Assembly (NCBI RefSeq): GCF_004801395.1 | Contig: NZ_SSOA01000012.1 | Span: forward strand, 1 to 64,000 | DNA length: 64,000 nt | Origin: Gillisella terrae | GTDB lineage: Bacteria; Pseudomonadota; Alphaproteobacteria; Rhizobiales; Rhizobiaceae | Direction of reading: 5' to 3' | Shown: in pieces, positions 54,341 through 63,992 of the stretch | Position numbering within the stretch: the stretch's first letter is position 1 | Layout: every line of letters starts with the position of its first letter | Position numbers and translations under genes: made by a program | The notes under the pieces: model-generated | Seen by the model: the letters and a program-made list of their open reading frames with translations, nothing else | Databases searched by the model: none | Told to the model about the DNA's origin: nothing

Positions 54341-56515
54341 TTAAGCCGCAGAGCGGTGATAGTGACCGTGTTGGCCGGTGCTGGTGCGGAAGCGCTGCAC
54401 CATATGGGCCAGATTTTCGGTTTCCTGCGTCAGGCTTTGCGCCGCTGCCGTGGTCTGCTCCACCATGGCGGCGTTTTGCTGGGTCACCTTGTCCATTTGG
54501 TCGCCAGCGGCTGTCACTTCGCGCAGGGATGTGGCCTGTTCGCGGGCGGCATTGGCGATGTCGGTGATGGTGGTGCTCATGGCCACAACCTGATCGACAA
54601 TTTCCTTCAGCGATTCACCAGACGCCGTCACCAAGCCCACGCCGGTATCCACCTGCGCGCTGGAGGTGGAAATCAGCGTCTTGATTTCCTTGGCGGCATT
54701 GGCCGAACGCTGGGCCAGTTCGCGCACTTCCTGCGCAACCACGGCAAAGCCCTTGCCCGCTTCACCGGCACGCGCCGCTTCAACGCCTGCGTTCAGCGCC
54801 AGAAGGTTGGTCTGGAAGGCAATTTCATCAATCACGCCGATGATGTTGCCGATTTTCTCAGACGATCCCTGAATGGCAGTCATGGCTTCCACGGCACGGG
54901 CCACGATATCACCACCCTTGGCGGCGTTGTCACGGGCAGCAGCGACAGCATGCTGCGCACGGCCAGCGCCTTCAGCGGTACCATTGACACCGCGCGACAC
55001 ATCGCCCAGCGCCGCAATGGTTTCTTCCAGTGATGCGGCCTGCTGTTCGGTGCGCCGTGCCAAGTCGTTGGAAGCTTGCGAAATTTCGCTCAAACCTGAA
55101 CGGATGGTGCCCACAGTGATCACGACCGAGCCCATGGCTTCTTCAAGAGCAGCCACAGAGGTGTTGAAGTTTTGGCGGATCGATTCAAATTCCGGAGCGA
55201 CATTCTGGGTCATGCGGACCGTCAAATCGCCAGCGGCCAAGCCGTCGAAACCAGCCTGAACCTGTTGCACAAAATGGCGCAGATCTTCTGCCTTGCTGTT
55301 TTCCAGTGCGGCTTGCTGCTCTCTTTGGCTTTCCACGCTGGCGCGCAGCGCTTCCTGCTCGGCCTGCACGGTGCGGCCATGAGCCAGATCGTGGCGGAAT
55401 TTATCCAGAGCAAGTGCCAGAGCGCCAAATTCGTCGCTGCGTTCTGTGCCCGATACCGGTGTCTGATAATTGCCGCCTGCCATCGTCTCGACATTGGCAA
55501 CAACATCGGCCAGTGGACGACGAACAACCAGAATAGAGACGCCGTAAATCATCACCAGGGCAATAATCAAAACCAGCACGCCACCAGTGGCGGTTGATGT
55601 CACTTCTTTCATGACGGGACCGGTGAAGACCTGACCAGGCACATCAAGAACGGCAGCCCATGTCTTGTTCATGCCCGGAGCCGTGAAAGGATAGACCAGG
55701 CGTGTTGAGCCATCCGGCAAACCATGGATCACCCGCATTTTGCCATCAGCAAGGGCGGCCTTGACATCGGCGGCACCGACATCGGCGTAGGGCTTCATCA
55801 GATTGTCTTTATTGGTGTTGACCAGCCAATTGCCATTGTCTGCCAGCAGCATCACGTGGCCGCCTTCAAACGGCGTCATGGCAGTAATGGAGTTGGAGAG
55901 GTCGTCGAGCTTGATATCAACACCGGCCAGACCAACCGTCTTGCCCTTGACCACAACAGGGATGGAAATCGAGGTCAGAAGCTTGCCCGTGGTCGAAATA
56001 TAAGGCTGGGAGATCATGCCTTTATTCTTGGCGAGCGGCTCTGCATACCACTGTTCTTCGACCTTGGTGACCCAAGTGGAAAAACCGAGTGCGCCGCTGT
56101 CATCCTTGGTCCAGTAGGCCGCAAAAATGCCAACCTTGTTGGTGCCCTCGGTGCCTTGCAGTTTCAAATCCTGCGGCACGTCTGGCACTTCAGTCATCCA
56201 TGCGCCAAACATGTTTTTGTATTGGGTTGGTACACCCTTCAGCAGGGCAATCACGTCGGTGCGATTGTGGGAGCCATTCTCGATCAGGCCTGAAATGCTA
56301 CCTGCCAAGGTTGTTCCTGCCGACACCAGGCTGGAAATTTGCACTGCAACTTGATTGGAAACAGATGCCGCTTTTTCGCCAGCCAGTTCCAGAACTTCTC
56401 TATTGACGCGTTCGCTGGTTTGCCAGCCAGTTAATGCGGTGTGAGACGCAATAATAAGCGCCATCGCAGCACCGGCTGCGAGTATAAGCTTTCCAGAAAC
56501 GGTTTTGATCCGCAT
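54341..56515 (-). CDS. Transmembrane chemoreceptor with dCache sensor
   Basis: A 724-residue methyl-accepting chemotaxis protein. TM1 is about 10-30 and TM2 about 308-330; between them lies a double-Cache domain ([38 protein letters not shown]). The WY pair and the Asp of GVDI match dCache ligand positions, but the Arg usual in amino-acid sensors appears replaced by Glu, so another ligand is likely. HAMP, a coiled linker and the signalling hairpin ([20 protein letters not shown]) follow. No CheR tether is visible. The last ~270 residues are nearly identical to the next chemoreceptor. Confidence 0.93.
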   Translation of the reverse strand: MRIKTVSGKLILAAGAAMALIIASHTALTGWQTSERVNREVLELAGEKAASVSNQVAVQISSLVSAGTTLAGSISGLIENGSHNRTDVIALLKGVPTQYKNMFGAWMTEVPDVPQDLKLQGTEGTNKVGIFAAYWTKDDSGALGFSTWVTKVEEQWYAEPLAKNKGMISQPYISTTGKLLTSISIPVVVKGKTVGLAGVDIKLDDLSNSITAMTPFEGGHVMLLADNGNWLVNTNKDNLMKPYADVGAADVKAALADGKMRVIHGLPDGSTRLVYPFTAPGMNKTWAAVLDVPGQVFTGPVMKEVTSTATGGVLVLIIALVMIYGVSILVVRRPLADVVANVETMAGGNYQTPVSGTERSDEFGALALALDKFRHDLAHGRTVQAEQEALRASVESQREQQAALENSKAEDLRHFVQQVQAGFDGLAAGDLTVRMTQNVAPEFESIRQNFNTSVAALEEAMGSVVITVGTIRSGLSEISQASNDLARRTEQQAASLEETIAALGDVSRGVNGTAEGAGRAQHAVAAARDNAAKGGDIVARAVEAMTAIQGSSEKIGNIIGVIDEIAFQTNLLALNAGVEAARAGEAGKGFAVVAQEVRELAQRSANAAKEIKTLISTSSAQVDTGVGLVTASGESLKEIVDQVVAMSTTITDIANAAREQATSLREVTAAGDQMDKVTQQNAAMVEQTTAAAQSLTQETENLAHMVQRFRTSTGQHGHYHRSAA

Positions 56516-56644
56516 ATTCAGTGCCTACCCCTAGGTGTTATAATTGTGCGATAGTGCCACAGATTTTCTAACGAAATTCTAATGCAATCGCACCGCACAC
56601 AGAAAGCAGGCATAGAGTTTGTCCGGGAAACGTGGAAACCGGTT

Positions 56645-56673
56645 TTTCTGATCAGACAAACTCAAACAAAGAA
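56645..56673 (-). repeat. 29-bp dispersed repeat, copy 2
   Basis: TTTCTGATCAGACAAACTCA and the following bases match 8615-8643 in inverted orientation. It lies between the two transmembrane chemoreceptor genes. Confidence 0.6.
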
Positions 56674-56677
56674 AGCG

Positions 56678-56714
56678 AGAGTCTGTCTGGTTCAATTTGA
56701 ACCTGACAGACTCT
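56678..56714 (-). terminator. Long hairpin downstream of the second transmembrane chemoreceptor
   Basis: AGAGTCTGTC-GGTTCAA pairs with TTGAACC-GACAGACTCT, broken only by a T-T mismatch. On the minus strand CTTTCTTTGTTTG follows, a mediocre T tract. It is 12 bp beyond the chemoreceptor stop and probably ends its transcript. Confidence 0.7.
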
Positions 56715-56725
56715 AAGGTCAGCAA

Positions 56726-58867
56726 TTACGCCGCTGCAGAGCGCTGATAGTGACTGTGCTGGCCGGTGCTGGTGCGGAAACGCTGCACCATGTGGGCCAG
56801 ATTTTCGGTTTCCTGCGTCAGGTTTTGGGCGGCTGCCGTTGTCTGCTCCACCATAGCGGCGTTTTGCTGGGTCACCTTGTCCATTTGGTCGCCAGCGGCC
56901 GTCACTTCGCGCAAGGATGTGGCCTGTTCGCGGGCGGCATTGGCGATGTCGGTGATGGTGGCGCTCATTTCAACCACTTGCTCGACAATTTCGCGCAAAG
57001 ACGCGCCAGAGGCAGTGACAAGGCCAACGCCGGTATCCACTTGCGCGCTGGAGGTGGAAATCAGGGTCTTGATTTCCTTGGCCGCATTGGCAGACCGCTG
57101 GGCCAGTTCGCGCACTTCCTGCGCAACCACGGCGAAGCCCTTGCCCGCTTCGCCAGCACGCGCGGCTTCAACGCCTGCATTCAGCGCCAGAAGGTTGGTC
57201 TGGAAGGCAATTTCATCAATCACGCTGATGATATTGCCGATTTTTTCAGACGATCCCTGAATGGCGGTCATGGCTTCCACAGCACGGGCGACAATATCAC
57301 CGCCCTTGGTGGCGTTGTCACGGGCGGCAGTCACGGCCTGTTGGGCGCGGCCAGCCCCTTCGGCTGTGCCATTGACGCCGCGCGACACATCGCCCAGCGC
57401 TGCAATGGTTTCTTCCAGCGATGCGGCCTGCTGTTCGGTGCGCCGTGCCAAGTCGTGGGAGGCCGAAGAAATTTCGGTCAAGCCGGAACGGATGGTGGCA
57501 ACCGCGCCGATAACAGAGCCCATGGCTTCTTCAAGCGTTGCAACAGATTTGTTGAAATGATCGCGAATTTCTGCGTAGCGGGCATCAACAGCACCGATAC
57601 GAACGGTGAGATCGCCGTGAGACAGCGCATCGAGACCAATGGAGATCTGCTCAAAGGCATGGGCCATGCGCTGGGCTTCCTCGGCCTTTTCACGGTCCTG
57701 ATTGAGGCGTTCCTGCTCGGCAGCAAGGCGCGCGCGTTCGGCAGCCAGTTCTGCGGCCACTTTGCCGCGACCGGTCTCCTGAAACACCACAAGTGAGCGG
57801 GCCATGGCCCCCAGTTCGTTGTTATAATCCGTGCCGTTGATGGCAATGTCATTATTGCCGCGTGCCAGCGCGTTCATGGTCGACGCCATGCCGGTGACAG
57901 CACGCGAAATAACCAGACCGATGACAAAGGCAAGGCCAAGACCCAGCGCGATGATGACAACGCTGAACGACAGGGTGGTGGTTGTGGTGCTGCTGGCATC
58001 GGCCATGGCCTGCGTGCTTTGTGCATCCAGCCGCTCATTGACGATCTTTTGCAAGACGTCGAATTTTTGGGCAATGCGTGGGCCATAAACACCGAGCTGG
58101 CTATCGATCAGGTCCCGGTTTTCCTTCACAGTGGCCTGCAAATCCGCGAGGCGAGCGCTGTAATTGGCCATCAGGCGACCAGCAGCGATGACGCGGCTAT
58201 ATTGCAGCTTGTTATCTTTCAGCTGTTCGGCCAGCGCCTTCTGCTGTTCGAGCGCCTTGTTGAGATAAAGCTGGGCCTGATCGTAATCGGCCTGTGCTGT
58301 TCCGTTCTGGTACTTGCCGGAATTGAACAGGCTCATGGACATGGTGGCCGACACGGCCTGGGCATCATGCATGGTCCTGATGTCATTCTGTCTCCAGGCA
58401 GAGCGCAACACGTCTTCAATGGCGAGGTTGGTCCATGGGCCGAAATCGAACACCTTTTCAGCAAGGCTGTTCTTGCGGTTCCACAGGATCACGACCTTGT
58501 CGAAAGCGCTGTCATAGGCGCTGACATCGGCGCGCATCTGGTCCAGCGTCGCCTTGATCTCTCCCTCTCCCTTGAAGCTTGCGCTGTCACGCAGGAAGTC
58601 TTGCACTGCCTTTTTCACGGCAGCGGCCTCTTCCGGCGCATGATTGGCAGTGTAGCGGGCGGCATAGACGCGAAAGTTCAACAGGTCCTGGCTCAGCGTT
58701 GTCAAAAGCTGGGCTGTATCCGTATTGTCTGTCTGTTCAGCAATGGCGGCTCCCAGATTGCGAATGCCACCGACGGTACCGTAGATGAGAAGGCCCATCA
58801 GGGCGATCAGGGCCAGAAAGCCCGCGGAAATCTGGGTGCGAATACCCAGTCTGTTCCAGACTTGCAT
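56726..58867 (-). CDS. Transmembrane chemoreceptor with helical-bimodular (HBM-like) sensor
   Basis: A 713-residue methyl-accepting chemotaxis protein. TM1 is about 13-35 and TM2 about 298-320. The ~260-residue periplasmic region is almost all helical ([40 protein letters not shown]), which fits the HBM family rather than a 4-helix bundle or Cache. HAMP ([20 protein letters not shown]) and a charged coiled coil lead to the signalling hairpin. The final ~270 residues are nearly identical to the receptor at 54341. An orphan sugar-binding protein gene lies 151 bp upstream on the same strand. Confidence 0.93.
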   Translation of the reverse strand: MQVWNRLGIRTQISAGFLALIALMGLLIYGTVGGIRNLGAAIAEQTDNTDTAQLLTTLSQDLLNFRVYAARYTANHAPEEAAAVKKAVQDFLRDSASFKGEGEIKATLDQMRADVSAYDSAFDKVVILWNRKNSLAEKVFDFGPWTNLAIEDVLRSAWRQNDIRTMHDAQAVSATMSMSLFNSGKYQNGTAQADYDQAQLYLNKALEQQKALAEQLKDNKLQYSRVIAAGRLMANYSARLADLQATVKENRDLIDSQLGVYGPRIAQKFDVLQKIVNERLDAQSTQAMADASSTTTTTLSFSVVIIALGLGLAFVIGLVISRAVTGMASTMNALARGNNDIAINGTDYNNELGAMARSLVVFQETGRGKVAAELAAERARLAAEQERLNQDREKAEEAQRMAHAFEQISIGLDALSHGDLTVRIGAVDARYAEIRDHFNKSVATLEEAMGSVIGAVATIRSGLTEISSASHDLARRTEQQAASLEETIAALGDVSRGVNGTAEGAGRAQQAVTAARDNATKGGDIVARAVEAMTAIQGSSEKIGNIISVIDEIAFQTNLLALNAGVEAARAGEAGKGFAVVAQEVRELAQRSANAAKEIKTLISTSSAQVDTGVGLVTASGASLREIVEQVVEMSATITDIANAAREQATSLREVTAAGDQMDKVTQQNAAMVEQTTAAAQNLTQETENLAHMVQRFRTSTGQHSHYQRSAAA

Positions 58868-59018
58868 AATATGTGCTCCATGCGACGGGTCTTTAGACCC
58901 GCCTTTTCTGCGCAGTGCCCGGTTTCATGGCATCATGGCTTGATGGTGCCAGAGGGTTGCTGCGCGTATTTCCAAGAAGAGGGTGAGAGAGGGGAAAACC
59001 CTCGCGGTTAAGGCCGAA

Positions 59019-59948
59019 TTATTGGGTTTTGGCGACGAACTGGTCCAGATTGGCTGGCGTTACCAGCTTGAATGCAACATTGATGCGCGGTGGCACAGTT
59101 TCACCGGAGGCGAGCTTCATGGCTGCATCGACGCTGGACTTGCCCAGGTTGTCGGCATCCTGCAACACAGTCACCGCAAGATCGCCAGCCATCATGGCCT
59201 TCTTGCCGTCTGCGGTGGCATCAATGCCAGCCACGACGATTTTTTTCATGTCCATGCCATTCTGCTTCATGGCCTCAATGGCACCCAGCGCCATGGAGTC
59301 ATTATTGGCGATCACGGCATCGAAGGTCACGCCCGCCTTTAGCCATTCGCGCATTTGCTGGGCGGCAAGGTCCGTCTCCCAGTCCGCAGACTGGCGCTCC
59401 ACAACCTGAATGCCATTGCAGGGTGCTTCGGAGAAAATCTTCTGCACCACAGACGTGCGTGTGCGAGCGGCGGAATGATAAAGCGGTCCGGTGAGGATCA
59501 CAGCCTTGCCCTTACCATTCAAGAGGCGGCAGACTTCCTTGCCTTGCAGGGTGGCGGCCTGCACTTCCTCTGATGCGACAAGGGTTTCCTTCGGCGGCAG
59601 GTTATCGGCATTGGCGGGGGTGTTGTTCACGAACACCAGCGGAACATTGGCGGCAGTGGCCAGCTTGCTGACCTCGGCCCCCATATCGCTGTCGATGATA
59701 GCGGCAATCAGAGCATCAGGCTTGGAGGCGATCAGCGTTTTGATCTGCTCCATTTGCGTGGCCGGATCGGCTTTGGCATCGGCCACCTTTACTGTGGCAC
59801 CTGCCTTTTTTCCCGCATCTTCAACAGCTTTAAGCAAACCGGACTGAAAAGTGTCAGATGAATTGGCAATGGCAAAACCCAGTGTCGTGCTGAAAGCAGG
59901 CGTAGCCGCCAGCGACAAGACAACGGATAACGTAACAACCGAACGCAT
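59019..59948 (-). CDS. Periplasmic sugar-binding protein (RbsB/ChvE-like), orphan
   Basis: A 309-residue type I periplasmic binding protein. The signal peptide is about 20 residues (ending TPAFS). The start at 59948 (MRSVVTLSVVL) is preferred to a frame from 59990. PDALIAAIIDSDMG, FVNNTPANADNLPP and DAVIANNDSMALGAIEAMKQ are typical of ribose/allose-binding folds. No permease or ATPase gene is adjacent. Its position directly upstream of the HBM chemoreceptor suggests that it presents a ligand to that receptor, as RbsB does to Trg, which is inference. Confidence 0.88.
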   Translation of the reverse strand: MRSVVTLSVVLSLAATPAFSTTLGFAIANSSDTFQSGLLKAVEDAGKKAGATVKVADAKADPATQMEQIKTLIASKPDALIAAIIDSDMGAEVSKLATAANVPLVFVNNTPANADNLPPKETLVASEEVQAATLQGKEVCRLLNGKGKAVILTGPLYHSAARTRTSVVQKIFSEAPCNGIQVVERQSADWETDLAAQQMREWLKAGVTFDAVIANNDSMALGAIEAMKQNGMDMKKIVVAGIDATADGKKAMMAGDLAVTVLQDADNLGKSSVDAAMKLASGETVPPRINVAFKLVTPANLDQFVAKTQ

Positions 59949-60280
59949 AATGATTTCCCTAAGCGGATGAGAATATGCCGATAAGATCAAACAAACAACT
60001 TAAAAAAAACATAAGCTGGCGCATGAATTTAGGGTTGTAGATGGGCTTTTTGCACTTAATTTAAAAAAGAAGCCCATATTGTCAGGCATTCATTGAGGTT
60101 TCAGAGTGCCGGACGTAAATTTTTCTTTAAAAAAGAGCCGACACCAGAAAAAACAAGCCTTGATTTATGCAATTTTGGCCTTTTATCCCTTCGGGATTTA
60201 AAAAATATATTTAATTAAATTAGGATGTTCGGAAGGGTTTTGAGCGTTTCGCGCAGGCTGCTCGCGTCTGAATATGCCCA
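59949..60280. other. AT-rich upstream region of the sugar-binding protein gene
   Basis: About 330 bases, strongly A/T-rich around 60000-60220, without a supported gene. It should contain the promoter of the sugar-binding protein and chemoreceptor genes. Confidence 0.4.
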
Positions 60281-60328
60281 AAAAATAATAACCGGGTTTC
60301 CATGGTTCTATGAAACACGGAAACCCGG
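60281..60328 (-). terminator. Terminator downstream of the small DUF gene
   Basis: CCGGGTTTCC, 17-base loop, GGAAACCCGG; on the minus strand the stem is followed by TTATTATTTTTTG. It lies about 130 bp after the stop of the gene at 60456. Confidence 0.75.
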
Positions 60329-60340
60329 CTTTACAGCGAC

Positions 60341-60360
60341 GTGCGTTTTATAAAACGCAC
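60341..60360. repeat. Perfect 20-bp palindrome
   Basis: GTGCGTTTTATAAAACGCAC has no spacer. It stands where copy A of the hairpin repeat has its GC-rich palindrome, so it is probably the left module of the same composite element. Confidence 0.8.
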
Positions 60361-60373
60361 AAGGTACGTTGTA

Positions 60374-60436
60374 ACGCTTTAAATTTGCTGCATAATTTTC
60401 ACCTTAAATCCACTCCGATTTGAGGAATTATGCAGT
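60374..60436 (+). repeat. ~60-bp dispersed hairpin repeat, copy D
   Basis: Contains CGCTTTAAATTTGCTGCATA and ends GAGGAATTATGCAGTA. Same orientation as copies A and C. Confidence 0.85.
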
Positions 60437-60455
60437 AAATTGTCGTTGCGAGACC

Positions 60456-60842
60456 TCAAACGAACTGGCTGAGGCCCGGCACGGAGGCAACCACCTCGTC
60501 GACAACCTCATTGCCGGCATGTTCGCGGGCAATGGCGATGGTTTCTTTGGCCAGTGCCGAGATTTCACCCATGCCCAGGCCAAGACCCATCAATTGCTGG
60601 CCAAGGCCCATGATGCCGCCGCCCATGGCGCTCATCAAGCCACTGAGAAGGCCGGGCTTTTTGCCTTCGCCGTTAAACTGGGCCACCAGCTCTGGTGCGC
60701 CGGGCATGGCTTCAATCATGCGGGCAACGGCACCGTCATCGGCTTCGCGCTGCAAAAATCCAAGCATCATGCCCAGTGCCTTTTCGGCGACATCGGGGGT
60801 GATGCCAACATTGTCTGCAATGCGTGTGATCAGTTCGCTCAT
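60456..60842 (-). CDS. Small DUF protein with glycine/methionine-rich centre
   Basis: A 128-residue protein starting MSELITRIADNVGITPDVAE, a helical N-terminus resembling DUF2267/DUF2780-type proteins; the assignment is tentative. The middle (about 72-95) is rich in Gly, Met and Leu (SAMGGGIMGLGQQLMGLGLG), and could be a loose hydrophobic segment. The C-terminal helix ends SVPGLSQFV. GGAGGAGCAATCC precedes the start at 60842. A dyad ACGTTAACGT is 31 bp upstream. No function is known. Confidence 0.72.
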   Translation of the reverse strand: MSELITRIADNVGITPDVAEKALGMMLGFLQREADDGAVARMIEAMPGAPELVAQFNGEGKKPGLLSGLMSAMGGGIMGLGQQLMGLGLGMGEISALAKETIAIAREHAGNEVVDEVVASVPGLSQFV

Positions 60843-60870
60843 GGATTGCTCCTCCAATACAGATTGACGT

Positions 60871-60885
60871 TGACGTTAACGTAAT
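60871..60885. promoter_or_regulatory. MerR-like dyad upstream of the small DUF gene
   Basis: The 10-bp palindrome ACGTTAACGT within TGACGTTAACGTAA resembles operators of MerR-family activators. No MerR gene lies in the window. A related TTAACGTTAA occurs at 7416. Confidence 0.3.
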
Positions 60886-61141
60886 CAAATCTTTTGTTAA
60901 ACTCAAGCAACAGGCTTGATGTTTTGCACCATAACAGCGGTGTGGAACAGCAAATCATGACAGCTTTATCGATGTGCTGGTTGATCGCACTGGTTTTTGC
61001 ACATCTATACGATATGTTTAAAACAGCGGCCCGGCTGGCGGCAACAGAATGTGTTGTTTGCCAAAAGATATCCGGCCATGAATAGCCTGTCGAAATGATG
61101 TCGTGTTGCTTGGTGTGGGTTTGTGTGGGGGATGTGAAGTG

Positions 61142-62704
61142 ATGCCGAACGAGGGAAAGCTTTTTCTGGGAGCCAGCCGCAACCCGGATGACAGTTTTAA
61201 CAAGCAGGAGTTTCTGGCGCTCAAATTTGCCAATCGTCATGGTCTGGTCACGGGGGCCACAGGCACCGGCAAGACCGTGACCCTGCAAGTGATGGCCGAG
61301 AGCTTTTCCAATGCCGGTGTGCCGGTGTTTTGCGCCGACATCAAGGGCGATCTGTCTGGCATCGCACTCAAAGGTGAGCCTAAAGATTTCCTGCTTAAAA
61401 GGGCGGAGGAGGTGCAGCTTTCGCCTTATGCTTTCCAGAATTTTCCGGTGATATTCTGGGATTTGTTCGGTGAGAAGGGCCATCGGGTGCGCACCACCAT
61501 GGCCGAGATGGGGCCGCTTTTGCTTGCGCAATTGATGGAAGCATCTGAAGCGCAGGAGGGTGTGCTCAACATCGCCTTCAAGATTGCCGATCAGGGCGGG
61601 TTGCCGCTGCTGGATCTCAAGGATTTGCAATCGCTGCTGACCTATATGGCCGAACACGCAAGTGAGCTGTCCGGGCAGTTTGGCTTGATTTCGAAAGCCT
61701 CGGTCGGCTCGCTTCAGCGCGGCTTGCTGATGCTGGAAAGCCAGGGCGCGGCCAGCTTCTTTGGCGAGCCCGCGCTGAGCATTGCCGACATCATGCGCAT
61801 TGCCCCGGATGGGCGCGGCACCATCTCGGTGCTGGCCGCCGACAAGCTGATGATGAACCCGCGGCTTTATGCGACGTTTCTGCTCTGGTTGCTGTCTGAG
61901 CTGTTTGAAGAGCTGCCGGAGGTTGGCGATCTGGACAAGCCAAAACTGGTGTTTTTCTTTGATGAGGCGCATCTCTTGTTCAATGATGCCCCGAAAGCCT
62001 TGATCGAGCGGGTGGAGCAGGTGGTGCGCCTGATCCGCTCAAAAGGGGTAGGGGTGTATTTTGTTACCCAGAACCCGCTGGATGTGCCGGAGACCGTTTT
62101 GGCGCAATTGGGCAATCGGGTGCAGCACGCCCTGCGCGCCTATACGCCGCGTGAGCAAAAAGCAGTGAAGGCCGCAGCCGAGACATTTCGCCCCAATCCG
62201 GCTTTTTCCTGCGAGGAGGCCATTACCAATCTCGGCACTGGCGAGGCGCTGGTCTCCACGCTGGAGGCCAAAGGTTCTCCCACCATGGTGGAGCGTACCT
62301 TGATCCGCCCGCCATCTGGCCGCCTTGGGCCGCTCAACGATACGGAGCGCGCCGGGGCGATGGCACTGAGCGCGGTGGCAGGCGTCTATGATCAAACCGT
62401 GGACCGGCAATCGGCCTTTGAAATTCTGGCGGAGCGATCTGAGCGGCTGGCGGCCGCCGAGCGGGCGCGCAATCCAGAACCCGCCGGGGAAAGCGGCAGT
62501 ACCAGCGGCTGGACTTTGCCCGGTTTTGGCGATGGTGAAAAAGAAACCGCGAAAACCACAGCCCGCCCGCCTGCCACGGGGCGACAACGCGAAACGGTGA
62601 TTGAGGCGGTGATCAAAACCGCGGCGCGCTCGATCACCAGTCAGGTGGCTAATCAGATTGGCCGGGCGCTGGTGCGTGGTATTCTGGGCAGTTTGAAGCG
62701 GTAG
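61142..62704 (+). CDS. HerA-like ATPase, DUF853 family
   Basis: A 520-residue P-loop protein. Walker A is GLVTGATGTGKTVTLQVMAE (about residue 34-53), Walker B LVFFFDEAHLLFND (about 270), and the sensor region VYFVTQNPLDVPETVLAQLG. CADIKGDLSGIA is a DUF853 hallmark. The C-terminal ~90 residues are low complexity (Pro, Glu, Thr) followed by a positively charged helix, SITSQVANQIGRALVRGIL. Such proteins are hexameric DNA-translocase-like ATPases of unknown role. The start at 61142 (MPNEGK) is preferred; the frame begins 13 codons earlier. Confidence 0.88.
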   Translation: MPNEGKLFLGASRNPDDSFNKQEFLALKFANRHGLVTGATGTGKTVTLQVMAESFSNAGVPVFCADIKGDLSGIALKGEPKDFLLKRAEEVQLSPYAFQNFPVIFWDLFGEKGHRVRTTMAEMGPLLLAQLMEASEAQEGVLNIAFKIADQGGLPLLDLKDLQSLLTYMAEHASELSGQFGLISKASVGSLQRGLLMLESQGAASFFGEPALSIADIMRIAPDGRGTISVLAADKLMMNPRLYATFLLWLLSELFEELPEVGDLDKPKLVFFFDEAHLLFNDAPKALIERVEQVVRLIRSKGVGVYFVTQNPLDVPETVLAQLGNRVQHALRAYTPREQKAVKAAAETFRPNPAFSCEEAITNLGTGEALVSTLEAKGSPTMVERTLIRPPSGRLGPLNDTERAGAMALSAVAGVYDQTVDRQSAFEILAERSERLAAAERARNPEPAGESGSTSGWTLPGFGDGEKETAKTTARPPATGRQRETVIEAVIKTAARSITSQVANQIGRALVRGILGSLKR

Positions 62705-62867
62705 GGCGCCGTGCTGATTTCGATCTGAGCCCTGATGCAGCAAACGCGCCGGAACGGATGAGGACAGTTTTGTTTGACTTTTTCTTCCTGCGAACCAAAT
62801 CACGCTATAAATGTTTGTGCTTTGAGACAGCACCATTTCGGCGCAACACTTTGCTTCAGGAGGCACA

Positions 62868-63992
62868 GTGGATTTCTATATTCAGCAGATCGAAAAGTTC
62901 AGCCGCTTCTTGCCCGATTGGGCGATAAGCCTGATTATTTTTACTGTGGTGCTTGGTTTCAGCTGGCTCCTGCATCGGCTGATTTTCGAAATGCTCACCC
63001 GGATTGTGGCCGAAAAGGATCTGCTTTGGCGCTCGATGGTTTCGCGCAACAAGCGGCCAACCCGGCTTGCCGTCTTTGTTCTCGGCGTCTCTTTTGCCAG
63101 TCATGTATCACCGCTGACCAGCGAGCAGGACAATACGATCCGTCATATCATGCTGGTTTGCCTGATTTTTCTGATTGCCTGGGTCGCTCGAAGCGCCTTG
63201 CACATCTGGTCCACGGTTCATCTGCGCGGTTTCAAGCTGGACACCGCCGACAATCTGATGGCGCGCAAACATGTCACGCAGTTTCGCATTCTCAAGCGGG
63301 TTTGCGAATGGCTGATCATTGTGGTTGCGGTGTCTGCGGCACTGATGACATTTGATGAAGTTCGCCAGTATGGCGTCAGTCTGCTGGCGTCGGCGGGCGC
63401 TGCCGGTATTGTTGTTGGTCTTGCCTTGCAGCCGGTGTTGAAAAACCTGCTGGCCGGTCTGCAACTGGCCGTCACCCAGCCGATCCGCATTGATGATGCT
63501 CTTCTGGTGGAAGGGGAATGGGGCAATGTCGAAGAAATCACCTCCACCTATGTTGTGGTGAAACTCTGGGACTGGCGGCGTCTTGTGTTGCCGCTCAATT
63601 ATTTCATGGAAAAGCCCTTTCAGAACTGGACACGCGAAAGCTCGTCCCTGATCGGTACCGTGATGATTTATCTTGATTATCGGGCGCCCATTGATCTTAT
63701 TCGGGCAAAAGTGATGGAGCTTGCCGCCAATTCGCCGCTGCACGATGGTGGGGTGGTCAATGTGGCTGTCACGGATTTCAAAGAAAATACAATGGAGGTG
63801 CGCATTCTGGTGTCGGCAAGCAATGCCGGGCGAACCTTTGATTTAAGATGCTACATTCGCGAACACCTCGTGGCATTTTTGCGTGATCACCATCCAACGG
63901 CGCTACCCGTGTTGCGCATGGAGCGGCAGGCAGATCTACGCAACAGCCCGGATGCTGTGACAGGTCGGACAGCAGATCTCGAAAAGGCTTAG
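62868..63992 (+). CDS. MscS-family mechanosensitive channel
   Basis: A 374-residue channel protein. Four hydrophobic helices lie at about 17-40, 62-82, 90-108 and 140-160. The pore helix and following beta domain have SAGAAGIVVGLALQPVLKNL and AVTQPIRIDDALLVEGEWGN, the MscS core. The C-terminus is a mixed alpha/beta domain ending with a short acidic tail. The start codon is GTG at 62868, fixed by an ideal AGGAGG four bases upstream. It releases solutes during osmotic down-shock. It follows the HerA gene by 160 bp and is likely transcribed on its own. Confidence 0.92.
   Translation: MDFYIQQIEKFSRFLPDWAISLIIFTVVLGFSWLLHRLIFEMLTRIVAEKDLLWRSMVSRNKRPTRLAVFVLGVSFASHVSPLTSEQDNTIRHIMLVCLIFLIAWVARSALHIWSTVHLRGFKLDTADNLMARKHVTQFRILKRVCEWLIIVVAVSAALMTFDEVRQYGVSLLASAGAAGIVVGLALQPVLKNLLAGLQLAVTQPIRIDDALLVEGEWGNVEEITSTYVVVKLWDWRRLVLPLNYFMEKPFQNWTRESSSLIGTVMIYLDYRAPIDLIRAKVMELAANSPLHDGGVVNVAVTDFKENTMEVRILVSASNAGRTFDLRCYIREHLVAFLRDHHPTALPVLRMERQADLRNSPDAVTGRTADLEKA

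Noticed and set aside
54341..59948. Chemotaxis operon with its own che genes
   Set aside because: No cheA, cheW, cheY, cheB or cheR gene occurs in the window; the receptors must use core proteins encoded elsewhere.
60456..63992. HerA ATPase with neighbours as a defence island
   Set aside because: DUF853 is a widespread housekeeping-like HerA branch, no NurA or Sir2 partner is present, and composition is that of the host.
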